Assembly (NCBI GenBank): GCA_964444685.1
Contig: CAYUIG010000016.1
Location: forward strand, 1 to 64,000
Source: CAYUIG01 sp964444685
GTDB lineage: Bacteria > Gemmatimonadota > Gemmatimonadetes > Longimicrobiales > RSA9
Length of the DNA: 64,000 nucleotides
Direction: 5' to 3'
Made by a program: the position numbers and the translations under genes. How positions within the stretch are numbered: position 1 is the first letter of the stretch; each line of letters starts with the position of its first letter. Shown here piece by piece: positions 21,918-29,801 of this stretch. The notes below the pieces were generated by a model that was not told the DNA's origin, did no database searches, and saw only the letters and a list, made by a program, of their open reading frames with translations.

Positions 21918-21998
21918 ATGGAACGCATGACCGCGGGAACGACGACGGCAACGACGTACAGCCGATCCCTCACGGGATGGGCGGTGCCGGTCGTCTGA
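21918..21998 (+). CDS. Threonine-rich leader peptide of thrS
   Basis: A 26-codon open frame (ATG 21918, TGA 21996-21998) between the sorbosone-dehydrogenase gene and thrS. Seven residues are threonine, at codons 5, 8, 9, 10, 12, 13 and 19, with the local run GTTTATT. Six of the seven use ACG. Its stop lies 26 nt before the 5' arm of a strong intrinsic terminator (22025) and 93 nt before thrS. This is the layout of amino-acid leader peptides in ribosome-mediated attenuation: stalling at Thr codons when charged Thr-tRNA is scarce would prevent termination and raise thrS expression. No Shine-Dalgarno is visible. The role is inferred, but the codon content matches the downstream gene precisely. 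Confidence 0.8.
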   Translation: MERMTAGTTTATTYSRSLTGWAVPVV

Positions 21999-22064
21999 CC
22001 CGATCGAACGGACAGGACGACGGCGGCGGCCCCTCCCGGAAGGGAGCGGGCCGCCTTCTTTTTG
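21986..22064 (+). terminator. thrS attenuator (terminator plus alternative hairpin)
   Basis: The terminator stem is GGCGGCCC (22025-22032) with GGGCCGCC (22048-22055), plus inner TCCC/GGGA around a GGAA loop, followed by TTCTTTTTG to 22064. Upstream, GCCG-G-TCGTC (21986-21995, inside the last leader codons) can pair with GACGACGGC (22016-22024), which abuts the terminator's 5' arm and can slip 3 nt into it. A ribosome at the leader stop would hide the first arm; one stalled on Thr codons would not. Mutual exclusion of the two hairpins is inferred, not proven. Confidence 0.75.
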
Positions 22065-22091
22065 CTGTGAACGCACAACGGAAACGGGACG

Positions 22092-24023
22092 ATGATCAGG
22101 GTCACACTTCCGGACGGTAAGGTCCTCGAGCTGGAGCGGGGCGCCACCGCCGGCGACGTGGCGGCGAAGATCGGCGCCGGCCTCGCCAAGGCCGCACTCG
22201 CCGGGAAGGTGGATGGCCGGGTGGTGGATCTGCACCGGCCGCTGGAAGCGGATGCGTCGCTCGAGATCGTGACGGAGCGGAGTCCGGAAGCGCTGGAGCT
22301 GCTCCGCCACTCCGCGGCACACGTGCTGGCGACGGCCGTGCGCGAGCTGCATCCGCGCGCCGGCATCGGCTTCGGCCCCGCGATCGAGGACGGCTTCTAC
22401 TACGACTTCCAGGTCGACCAGCCGTTCACGCCGGAGGATCTCGAGCGCATCGAGGAGCGCATGCGCGCGGTCGCTTCGGCAGACCAGCCGTTCGAGCGGA
22501 AGGTCGTGGACAAGGAGGAAGCACGCACGCTCTTCGCGGATGACCCGCTCAAACTCGAGCGTCTCGAAGAGCTGGGCGACGATGAGGTGATCACGGTCTA
22601 TCGCAACGGACCGTTCCTCGACCTGTGCCGCGGCCCGCACCTGCCGACGACCAGCAGGCTGAAGCATTTCAAGCTGCTGTCCACCGCGGGCGCGTACTGG
22701 CGCGGTGACGAACGCCGGCCGATGCTCCAGCGCATCTACGGTACCGCGTGGTTCTCGCAGAAGGATCTCGACGCGTACCTCGAACGGCTGGAGGAAGCGC
22801 GCCGCCGGGACCATCGCGTCCTCGGCAGGCAGCTCGATCTCTTCTCGATCCAGGAGACCGTCGGCCCCGGCCTCATCTTCTGGCATCCGAACGGCGCGAT
22901 GGTGCGCTGGCTGCTCTCGCGCGCGGTCGAGGAGGACAACGTGCGCGCCGGCTACGACCTCGTATACACGCCGAACATCACGCGCGAGGAACTCTTCCGC
23001 ATCTCGGGCCACCTGCCGCTGTACGAGGCAAATCAGTATCCGGCCATGGCTGCGGGTGCGGGCGAGGATGAGGATGTGCGGTATCGGGTGAAGCCGATGA
23101 ACTGCCCGATGCACGCGCTCGTCTACAAGGCGCGGCCACGCAGCTATCGCGATCTGCCACTGCGCCTGTCCGAAGTCGCGAACGTCTATCGGAATGAGAA
23201 ATCGGGCACACTGCACGGCTTGCTGCGCGTGCGCGGCCTGTCGATGGACGACGCACACATCTTCTGCACGCTCGATCAGGCCGAGGACGAGATCTTCCTC
23301 TGCCTCGACCAGGTCGACCGTCTGGTACGCAGCCGCTTCGGCTTCGAGCTCGCGTTCGAGGTGTCGACCCGTCCGGAAGAACGTCTCGGTGAGGACGCGA
23401 CATGGGACCGCGCGGAAGCGCTGCTGAAGAGTGCACTCGAGCGGAAGGGCATTCCGTTCGACGTGGACGAGGGCGGCGGCGCGTTCTACGGCCCGAAGAT
23501 CGACATCAAGTTCAAGGACGCGCTCGGCCGCACATGGCAGGGCCCGACGATCCAGCTCGACTTCCAGCTTCCGGAGCGCTTCGAGCTGGAGTACACGGGC
23601 GCCGACAACAAGCCGCACCGTCCGGTGATGATCCACCGCGCCATCTACGGCACGCTGGAGCGCTTCGTCGGGCTGCTGATCGAGCACTTCGCCGGCGCGT
23701 TCCCGCTCTGGCTCGCGCCCGAGCAGGTGCGCGTGCTACCGATCACCGATGACGTCGGCGACGACGCCGCCGCGATCCACCGGCGCCTGAAGGCCGCCGG
23801 CATCCGCAGCCACCTCGACGACCGACCCGAGACCCTCAACTATCGCATCCGCGAGGCCGAGGTCTCGAAGGTCCCGTACATGGCCGTGGTCGGTAAGAAG
23901 GAGGCCGAGGCCGGCACCGTGGCCGTGCGCCGGAGGGGCGCCGGCAGGAAGCAGGAGATCCTGGCTGTGGACGAGTTCCTCGGCCGGCTCGCGTCCGAAG
24001 TCGAGGCGAAGTCCCTCGACTGA
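22092..24023 (+). CDS. thrS: Threonine--tRNA ligase
   Basis: A 643-residue class II synthetase charging tRNA-Thr. The N-terminal TGS domain is at about residues 1-62. The editing domain has the zinc-type motif HSAAHVLATAV, followed by the catalytic core with NCPMH (zinc Cys) and VYRNEKSGTLHGLLRVRG (motif 2). The anticodon-binding domain covers roughly the last 110 residues. Length and domain order are normal. It lies 93 nt after a threonine-rich leader peptide with attenuator. No other gene is in the operon before the 24047 repeat. Confidence 0.97.
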   Translation: MIRVTLPDGKVLELERGATAGDVAAKIGAGLAKAALAGKVDGRVVDLHRPLEADASLEIVTERSPEALELLRHSAAHVLATAVRELHPRAGIGFGPAIEDGFYYDFQVDQPFTPEDLERIEERMRAVASADQPFERKVVDKEEARTLFADDPLKLERLEELGDDEVITVYRNGPFLDLCRGPHLPTTSRLKHFKLLSTAGAYWRGDERRPMLQRIYGTAWFSQKDLDAYLERLEEARRRDHRVLGRQLDLFSIQETVGPGLIFWHPNGAMVRWLLSRAVEEDNVRAGYDLVYTPNITREELFRISGHLPLYEANQYPAMAAGAGEDEDVRYRVKPMNCPMHALVYKARPRSYRDLPLRLSEVANVYRNEKSGTLHGLLRVRGLSMDDAHIFCTLDQAEDEIFLCLDQVDRLVRSRFGFELAFEVSTRPEERLGEDATWDRAEALLKSALERKGIPFDVDEGGGAFYGPKIDIKFKDALGRTWQGPTIQLDFQLPERFELEYTGADNKPHRPVMIHRAIYGTLERFVGLLIEHFAGAFPLWLAPEQVRVLPITDDVGDDAAAIHRRLKAAGIRSHLDDRPETLNYRIREAEVSKVPYMAVVGKKEAEAGTVAVRRRGAGRKQEILAVDEFLGRLASEVEAKSLD

Positions 24024-24046
24024 TCGGCTATTCCGAGCGGCTGAAA

Positions 24047-24223
24047 AGCATTCACCGCGGAGATCGCGGAGGGCGCGGAGGAACGGCGGGAAAGGATTTG
24101 AGGTGAAGGCGGGTGAGGGATCCGCACGTCGACCCGCAGTTGAAACCAAATCTCGGGAAGTTTGCGGGTCCGAGATGCTGCCGCAGCGTCGCGACGCCCT
24201 CCGCGCTCTCCGCGGTGAATGCT
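24047..24223. repeat. 177-bp element with 28-bp terminal inverted repeats
   Basis: The left end at 24047-24074 (AGCATTCACCGCGGAG...) and the right end at 24196-24223 (...CTCCGCGGTGAATGCT) are inverse copies over 28 bp with a single mismatch. The interior has no coding frame I trust. The core TTCACCGCGGAG relates it to the 13439-13557 element. It sits in the thrS-infC spacer (24024-24459), the rest of which is the infC leader. Confidence 0.85.
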
Positions 24224-24254
24224 GTTCGGACGCAGGAGGACAACCCAAGCAGGG

Positions 24255-24283
24255 TTGACAGCGCACAGGCAGGACGCGAGATT
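24255..24283 (+). promoter_or_regulatory. Putative infC-operon promoter
   Basis: A perfect -35 TTGACA at 24255-24260, a 17-nt spacer and a -10 GAGATT at 24278-24283. It predicts a leader of about 170 nt before the infC start. Confidence 0.5.
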
Positions 24284-24411
24284 TGTCGGTCGCAGTAGCA
24301 AAAAGACGGGGAAGCGGGAGGCGCGTACTCCCCACCCTTCGGTCCGCTCCGCGGTACCGCCGGGTTCTGAAGCGAGGAAAGCCCTTCGTGCACGGGGGGT
24401 CGACTTGCCAT

Positions 24412-24442
24412 GGACCTGCGGGAACGCGGGTCCTTTTTCTTT
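24412..24442 (+). terminator. Attenuator-type terminator in the infC leader
   Basis: A nine-pair stem, GGACCTGCG (24412-24420) and CGCGGGTCC (24425-24433), with one G-U pair and a GGAA loop, is followed by TTTTTCTTT. It ends 5 nt before the infC Shine-Dalgarno. Its position inside the leader argues for regulated readthrough, as in the L20-controlled infC leader of Bacillus. Confidence 0.75.
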
Positions 24443-24459
24443 CCAGCAGGAGGCGCCGC

Positions 24460-24975
<516 letters not shown>

Positions 24976-24991
24976 GGCGGCGGAGGTAGCG

Positions 24992-25189
24992 ATGCCGAAG
25001 ATGAAGTCGAACAAGAGCGCGGCGAAGCGCTTCAAGCTGACCGGGAAGGGCAAGGTCAGGCGCTTCAAGGCGTTCAAGAGCCACATCCTGACGAAGAAGT
25101 CGCCGAAGCGGAAGCGCCGGCTGCGGAAGGGCGATCTGGCGGCACCGGGCGATGCGCGTCGGGTGAAGCGCATGCTGCAGGGAGGCTGA
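24992..25189 (+). CDS. rpmI: 50S ribosomal protein L35
   Basis: A 65-residue, very basic ribosomal protein with the family N-terminus MPKMKSNKSAAKRF and the HILTKKSPKRKRRLRK segment. It lies 16 nt after infC, and rplT starts directly after its stop. The order infC-rpmI-rplT is nearly universal in bacteria. Confidence 0.97.
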   Translation: MPKMKSNKSAAKRFKLTGKGKVRRFKAFKSHILTKKSPKRKRRLRKGDLAAPGDARRVKRMLQGG

Positions 25190-25190
25190 C

Positions 25191-25553
25191 ATGGCACGTG
25201 CAACGAGCGCGGTGCCGAGGCACCGCAAGAAGAAGCGGATCTTCCGGGCGGCACGCGGCTACTGGGGCGGTCGTTCGAAGCTGTGGCGGATTGCGAAGAA
25301 CGCCGTCGAGCGCGGCTGGGCGTATTCCTACAGGGACCGTAAGCAGCGCAAGCGCGACTTCCGCCGGCTCTGGATCACGCGCATCAACGCAGCGGTGCGT
25401 GAGCAGGATCCGTCGCTGAACTACTCGCGCTTCATGTACGGTCTGAAGCAGGCGGGGATCGAAGTGAATCGCAAGGTGCTGGCCGACCTCGCCGTGCGTG
25501 ACGCGGCGTCGTTTGGCGAGCTGGTGAAGCGCGCCAAGGCCAGCCTGAGCTGA
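25191..25553 (+). CDS. rplT: 50S ribosomal protein L20
   Basis: A 120-residue ribosomal assembly protein. HRKKKRIFRAARGYWGGRSK and YRDRKQRKRDFRRLWITRIN are hallmark segments. In Bacillus and Escherichia, L20 also represses its own operon; the attenuator in front of infC suggests something similar here. GGGAGG at the end of rpmI provides the ribosome site. Confidence 0.97.
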   Translation: MARATSAVPRHRKKKRIFRAARGYWGGRSKLWRIAKNAVERGWAYSYRDRKQRKRDFRRLWITRINAAVREQDPSLNYSRFMYGLKQAGIEVNRKVLADLAVRDAASFGELVKRAKASLS

Positions 25554-25607
25554 GACGGCGGACGCCTCCGGCGTTCGAAAATGCGGCGGGCCCGGCCCGC
25601 CGAAGGG

Positions 25608-25647
25608 CGCGGTCCCGGCGAGAAGTGCCGCGGGCCGCGTCCTCTTT
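25608..25647 (+). terminator. Hairpin with T-rich tail before pheS
   Basis: CGCGGTCCCGGC at 25608-25619 pairs with GCCGCGGGCCGCG (25627-25639, one bulge) and is followed by CCTCTTT, ending at the pheS ribosome site. A second hairpin (CGGCGGGC/GCCCGCCG, 25584-25602) precedes it. It may end the infC operon or act as a pheST attenuator; no Phe-rich leader peptide is visible. Confidence 0.5.
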
Positions 25648-25657
25648 AGGGGGTGTA

Positions 25658-26698
25658 ATGAACGATATTGCGACGCTGCTGGCGCAGTTGAGCGCGCTCG
25701 AAGCGGAAGCGCTAGGCGCCATTACCGCGGCGGAAGACGCCGCGGCCGTGGAACAGCTGCGCATCGATCTGCTCGGACGAAAGGACGGCCGGCTCACCGC
25801 GGTGATGCGCGGCCTTGCCACGCTGCCCGTCGAGGAGCGGCCGAAAGTCGGTGCGGGTGCGAACCGTGTGAAGGAAGCGATCGCCGCGGCCCTCGAAGCC
25901 CGCCTTGCCCAGGTCGGCGGAACCGATGGCGATACGCTCAACGAAGACCTCACGCTGCCCGGCCGCAGTCGCTGGATCGGTGCGCGCCATCCGGTGACGC
26001 TCGTCATCGACGAGATCTGCGACATACTCGCGTCGCTGGGCTTCACCCGCGTGCGCGGCCGCGAAGCCGAGACCGACTGGCACAACTTCGTCGCGCTCAA
26101 CACGCCGCTCGATCATCCCGCGGCGGATATGCACGACACCTTCTATCTCGACCGCGGGATCCTGCTGCGCAGCCACACGTCGCCTGTGCAGATCCGCACG
26201 ATGCAGGAGTTCCAGCCGCCCATCCGCATCGTCGCGCCCGGGATGGTGTTCCGGCGCGACCCGTGGGACGCATCGCACGCGCCCGCGTTCGAGCAGCTCG
26301 AGGGACTGGCCGTCGACGAGGGCATCACCTTCGTGGATCTGAAGGCCACGCTCGCGGAGTTCGCGCGCCGGCTGTACGGCCCGGATGCGAAAGTGCGCTT
26401 CCGTCCGTCGTACTTCCCGTTCACGGAGCCGAGCGCCGAAGTCGACGTCAGCTGCGGCCTCTGCAAGGGTGCGGGCTGCCGCCGCTGCAAGGGCACCGGC
26501 TGGCTCGAGATCATGGGCGCGGGCATGGTGCATCCCGCCGTATTCGAGGCGGTAGGCTACGACCCCGACCGGTACACGGGCTTCGCGTTCGGCATGGGCC
26601 CGGGACGCATCGCGATGACGCGCTACGAGCTTCCGGACATCCGCCTCCTCTACGAGGGTGACGTGCGCTTCCTCTCGCAGTACGCGGGGCTGCCATGA
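25658..26698 (+). CDS. pheS: Phenylalanine--tRNA ligase alpha subunit
   Basis: The 346-residue catalytic subunit of the heterotetrameric synthetase. An N-terminal coiled coil is followed by the class II core: HPVTLVIDEICDILASLGF, DMHDTFYL, RSHTSPVQIRTM (motif 2) and KVRFRPSYFPFTEPS. The CGLCKGAGCRRCKGTGW segment and FGMGPGRIAM (motif 3) follow. ATG 25658 has AGGGGG upstream and gives the usual N-terminus. It overlaps pheT by 4 nt. Confidence 0.96.
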   Translation: MNDIATLLAQLSALEAEALGAITAAEDAAAVEQLRIDLLGRKDGRLTAVMRGLATLPVEERPKVGAGANRVKEAIAAALEARLAQVGGTDGDTLNEDLTLPGRSRWIGARHPVTLVIDEICDILASLGFTRVRGREAETDWHNFVALNTPLDHPAADMHDTFYLDRGILLRSHTSPVQIRTMQEFQPPIRIVAPGMVFRRDPWDASHAPAFEQLEGLAVDEGITFVDLKATLAEFARRLYGPDAKVRFRPSYFPFTEPSAEVDVSCGLCKGAGCRRCKGTGWLEIMGAGMVHPAVFEAVGYDPDRYTGFAFGMGPGRIAMTRYELPDIRLLYEGDVRFLSQYAGLP

Positions 26699-29091
26699 AC
26701 CTGAGCTACCGCTGGCTGCAGTCGCTGCTGCCATCGCTGACCGCAGCACCCGAATCGCTCGTCGAGCGCTTCGCGCAGCTGGGTGTGCCCGTGGACGAGA
26801 TCGTCGACATTGGCGCACCTCTGAAGGACGTCGTGCTCGCACGCGTGCTCGAGGCCGGCCGCCATCCGAACGCCGACCGGCTGTCCCTCTGCCGGGTCGA
26901 CGCGGGCACGGGCGAACCGCTCAGCGTCGTGTGTGGCGCACCGAACGTGACGGCCGGCAAGCTGTACCCGTTCGCACCCGTCGGCGCACAGCTGCCGGGC
27001 GGCGTGCAGATCCGCAAGGCGAAGATCCGCGGCGAGACGAGCGAAGGGATGTTGTGCAGCCCGCGCGAGATCGGGCTCGGCAAGGACCACGACGGCATCA
27101 TGGAGCTGGGTGAGGTCGGCAAGCCGGGGGATTCGTTCGTGGCTGCGCTCGGTCTGGATGACGTGCGCTTCGCGATCGACGTGACCCCGAACCGGCCCGA
27201 CATGCTCTCGCATTTCGGCGTCGCACGCGAACTGGGTGAGAACGGTGAGGCGTCCATCGAGCTGAAGCCGTTCGCAGACGTGCGCGTCACGTATGCCGCC
27301 GGCTCGCCCGAGGCGCGCACCGATGCAGTGAGTGTACAGCTCGATGATCTGGAGGGCTGTCCGCGCTACCTGGGGCTCGTGATTCGCGGCGTGCGCGTGG
27401 CCGAGTCTCCCGAGTGGCTGAAGAGCCGGCTGCGTGCGGTCGGCCTGCGTCCCGTGAACAACGTCGTGGACGCCACCAACTACGTACTGCACGAGCTCGG
27501 TCAGCCGCTGCACGCGTTCGATCTCGCGAAAGTCGGCAACCGCATCGTCGTGCGTCGCGCGCGCGCCGGTGAGCAGATCGTCACGCTCGACGGTGCGACA
27601 CGCAAGCTGACCGACGAGATGCTGGTGATCGCGGATGCCGAGCGCCCGGTCGCACTCGCGGGCGTGATGGGCGGGCAGGATACGGAAGTCACGAACGACA
27701 CGACCGACCTGCTGCTCGAGTGCGCGCTCTTCGATCCGCGCCGCACACGCCGCACGCGTCAGGGCGCCGGACTGTCCACGGACGCGAGCCAGCGTTTCGA
27801 GCGCGGCGTGGACCCGACCGGCATGCGCCGCGCCGCAGAACGTGCGGCTGCGCTGATCGTGGCGATCGCCGGTGGGCGCGTGGATGACGTCGCCGCGGAT
27901 GCGGGTGCGGCGCCCGCGGAGCCGGCGCCGATCCGGCTTCCCGCGAAGCGCATCCCGCAGGTGCTCGGCGTGCCGGTGACCCTGGAGGAAGCGCGCGCGC
28001 TGCTCGAACCGCTCGGCTTCGTGTGCAACGCGGAGGACAGCGCGCTGTCCGTGCGCGTGCCCGGTCACCGGCGCTACGACGTCTTCCGCGCGGACGATCT
28101 GATCGAGGAGATCGCGCGCCGCCGCGGCTACGACAGCTTCCCGCAGGAGCTGCGCGCATTCCGCCCGAGCGCGGTGCCCGACGATGTGCTGTCGATCCTC
28201 GAGCGGCGGCTGCGCGAGCGGCTCGTCGCGGAAGGATTCCACGAGACGCGTTCGGTCCCGTTCGCAGCGGAGAACGAAGGCGACGTCCCCCTTCAGCTTC
28301 CGCTTTCGAGTGCGGAGAGCCGTCTGCGCCGCACGATCACGGCGGGTCTGCTGCACCGCCTCGAGCTGAACTTCAGCCGCGGCCTCGGCGACGTGCGCCT
28401 CTTCGAGGTCGGCACCGTGTTCGCGCCCGGCGAGGCGGGCGAGCTTCCGGAGGAGCGCACGCATCTCGCACTCGTGTTCACCGGTGCGCGTGCACCGCGC
28501 CACTGGAGTGCGCCGCCGGCGGCGTTCGATGTGTGGGACCTGAAGGGAATGGCCGAGCGTCTGGCCGGGTCACTCGGGCTGCGCGTGGAGCCGGGCGACG
28601 GGGAACTGCGCGGGCTGCAGAACATGCTGCGTTCGGGAACGGTGCTGCGACTCGTGGCATCCGACGGCGAGCTGCGCGGCCTCGCCGGCGGCATCCGTTC
28701 CTCCGCGGTGGACGCGCCCGCGTGGGCCGAAGCCGTCTGGGTAATCGAGGTCGAGCTGCGCGCGGACATGGCGAGCGCGCGGCCGTTCGTCTACGTTCCC
28801 CTCCCGGAGTACCCCGCGATCGAGCGGGACCTCGCCTTCGTGGCGCCCGACCGTATCGCGGCGGGTGACCTCGAGCGTGCACTGCGTGGTTCGGCGGGGC
28901 CGCTGCTCGAGACGGTGGAGGTGTTCGACCTCTATCGCGGGAAGCCGATCGCGGAGGGAGCGCGCAGCCTCGCGTTCCGTCTTCGTTTCCGCGCACCGGA
29001 CCGCACGCTCACGGATGAGGAGATCGATCGGGTGATCCAGAGGGTCGTCCGCCGGCTCGAGGAGGAGCACGGTGTCCGGCAACGCGCCTGA
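26695..29091 (+). CDS. pheT: Phenylalanine--tRNA ligase beta subunit
   Basis: The 798-residue beta subunit with a tRNA-binding EMAP-like domain near residues 40-150 (GRHPNADRLSLCRVD, VVCGAPNV). The B3/B4 editing region (AGVMGGQDTEVTNDT) and B5 domain follow, then the pseudo-catalytic domain and the C-terminal ferredoxin-fold anticodon domain (PLPEYPAIERDLAF onward). Translationally coupled to pheS (ATGA). The following coiled-coil gene overlaps its 3' end by 20 nt. Confidence 0.96.
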   Translation: MNLSYRWLQSLLPSLTAAPESLVERFAQLGVPVDEIVDIGAPLKDVVLARVLEAGRHPNADRLSLCRVDAGTGEPLSVVCGAPNVTAGKLYPFAPVGAQLPGGVQIRKAKIRGETSEGMLCSPREIGLGKDHDGIMELGEVGKPGDSFVAALGLDDVRFAIDVTPNRPDMLSHFGVARELGENGEASIELKPFADVRVTYAAGSPEARTDAVSVQLDDLEGCPRYLGLVIRGVRVAESPEWLKSRLRAVGLRPVNNVVDATNYVLHELGQPLHAFDLAKVGNRIVVRRARAGEQIVTLDGATRKLTDEMLVIADAERPVALAGVMGGQDTEVTNDTTDLLLECALFDPRRTRRTRQGAGLSTDASQRFERGVDPTGMRRAAERAAALIVAIAGGRVDDVAADAGAAPAEPAPIRLPAKRIPQVLGVPVTLEEARALLEPLGFVCNAEDSALSVRVPGHRRYDVFRADDLIEEIARRRGYDSFPQELRAFRPSAVPDDVLSILERRLRERLVAEGFHETRSVPFAAENEGDVPLQLPLSSAESRLRRTITAGLLHRLELNFSRGLGDVRLFEVGTVFAPGEAGELPEERTHLALVFTGARAPRHWSAPPAAFDVWDLKGMAERLAGSLGLRVEPGDGELRGLQNMLRSGTVLRLVASDGELRGLAGGIRSSAVDAPAWAEAVWVIEVELRADMASARPFVYVPLPEYPAIERDLAFVAPDRIAAGDLERALRGSAGPLLETVEVFDLYRGKPIAEGARSLAFRLRFRAPDRTLTDEEIDRVIQRVVRRLEEEHGVRQRA

Positions 29092-29380
29092 GACGGCGGT
29101 CCCGCCGCCGGAGTTCGACAGGCTCGAGCTGGCTATACGCCGGCTCCTCGACGCGCACGATGGCTGGCGCCGGCGCGCACGTGCGGCCGAAGCGCGCGTG
29201 AAGGAGCTGGAGTCCGCACTCCAGGAGATCTCGACGGGTCGGATCGATCCGATCTCGCTGTCGGAGGAAGTCGAGCGGGAGCGTCAGCGCAACCGCGAAC
29301 TGAACGAGCGGCTCGCGCAGGCACGTGCAACCGTCGAGAAGGTCCTCACACGCATCCAGTTCCTCGAGGAGGGTCGGTGA
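29072..29380 (+). CDS. Small coiled-coil protein next to zapA (ZapB-like?)
   Basis: A 102-residue soluble protein, mostly heptad-like coiled coil from about residue 15 to the end, rich in Arg and Glu (DGWRRRARAAEARVKELESA, then SEEVERERQRNRELNERLAQ). GTG 29072 overlaps pheT and has GGAGGAG 5 nt upstream. Its stop overlaps the zapA start by 4 nt, so the two are co-translated. Position and architecture suggest a cell-division accessory protein like ZapB, but sequence alone does not prove homology; coiled coils are easily mistaken for one another. Confidence 0.65.
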   Translation: MSGNAPETAVPPPEFDRLELAIRRLLDAHDGWRRRARAAEARVKELESALQEISTGRIDPISLSEEVERERQRNRELNERLAQARATVEKVLTRIQFLEEGR

Positions 29381-29691
29381 ACGAGCCGCGCAGCGTCGTC
29401 ACGGTCGAGATCGCAGGGGAGGAGTACGCGATCCGTGCGGTGGCAGCCCCGGAGTACACGCGTGAATGCGCAGCGCACGTGAACGGCCGGATCGAGGAGA
29501 TCCTGCGGCAGGGGTCGCTCGTGCAGGCGCACAAGGCCGCGATCCTCGCGGCGTTGAGCATCACGGATGAGCTGTTCCAGGCGCGCCGTGAGCTGGACGC
29601 GCTGCGGGAGGAGACCGCCGCGCTCGCGGGGCGGCTGGCTGCGGATATCCAGGCCCGGCTGGGTCCGGGCGACCTTGCATCGCGGCGTTAG
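29377..29691 (+). CDS. zapA: Cell division protein ZapA
   Basis: A 104-residue FtsZ-associated protein that bundles FtsZ filaments at the Z ring. The N-terminal beta part (VTVEIAGEEYAIRAVA), the segment YTRECAAHVNGRIEEIL, and the HKAAILAALSITDELFQARRE helix match the ZapA family. GTG 29377 overlaps the coiled-coil gene. It lies between pheT and rny; a 110-nt spacer with two small hairpins follows. Confidence 0.88.
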   Translation: MNEPRSVVTVEIAGEEYAIRAVAAPEYTRECAAHVNGRIEEILRQGSLVQAHKAAILAALSITDELFQARRELDALREETAALAGRLAADIQARLGPGDLASRR

Positions 29692-29801
29692 CGTCGCGTA
29701 CCTTGCCGCTCGCCGCGCCGGGGCCTCCGGCGATGTCGTAACCATAGATACCATGTGCAGTTGCCTGCCTGAGGCGCCGAGGGCGCCTTCCTGGAGAGAC
29801 C

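Noticed and set aside
21875..22091. A T-box riboswitch for thrS
   Set aside because: No T-box core (TGGNACC-type anti-terminator bulge) or stem I specifier pattern is seen; the leader is short and has a Thr-rich coding frame instead.
25554..25657. A Phe-codon leader peptide for pheST
   Set aside because: The hairpins are real, but the spacer contains no frame with clustered TTC or TTT codons, so pheM-like attenuation is not supported.
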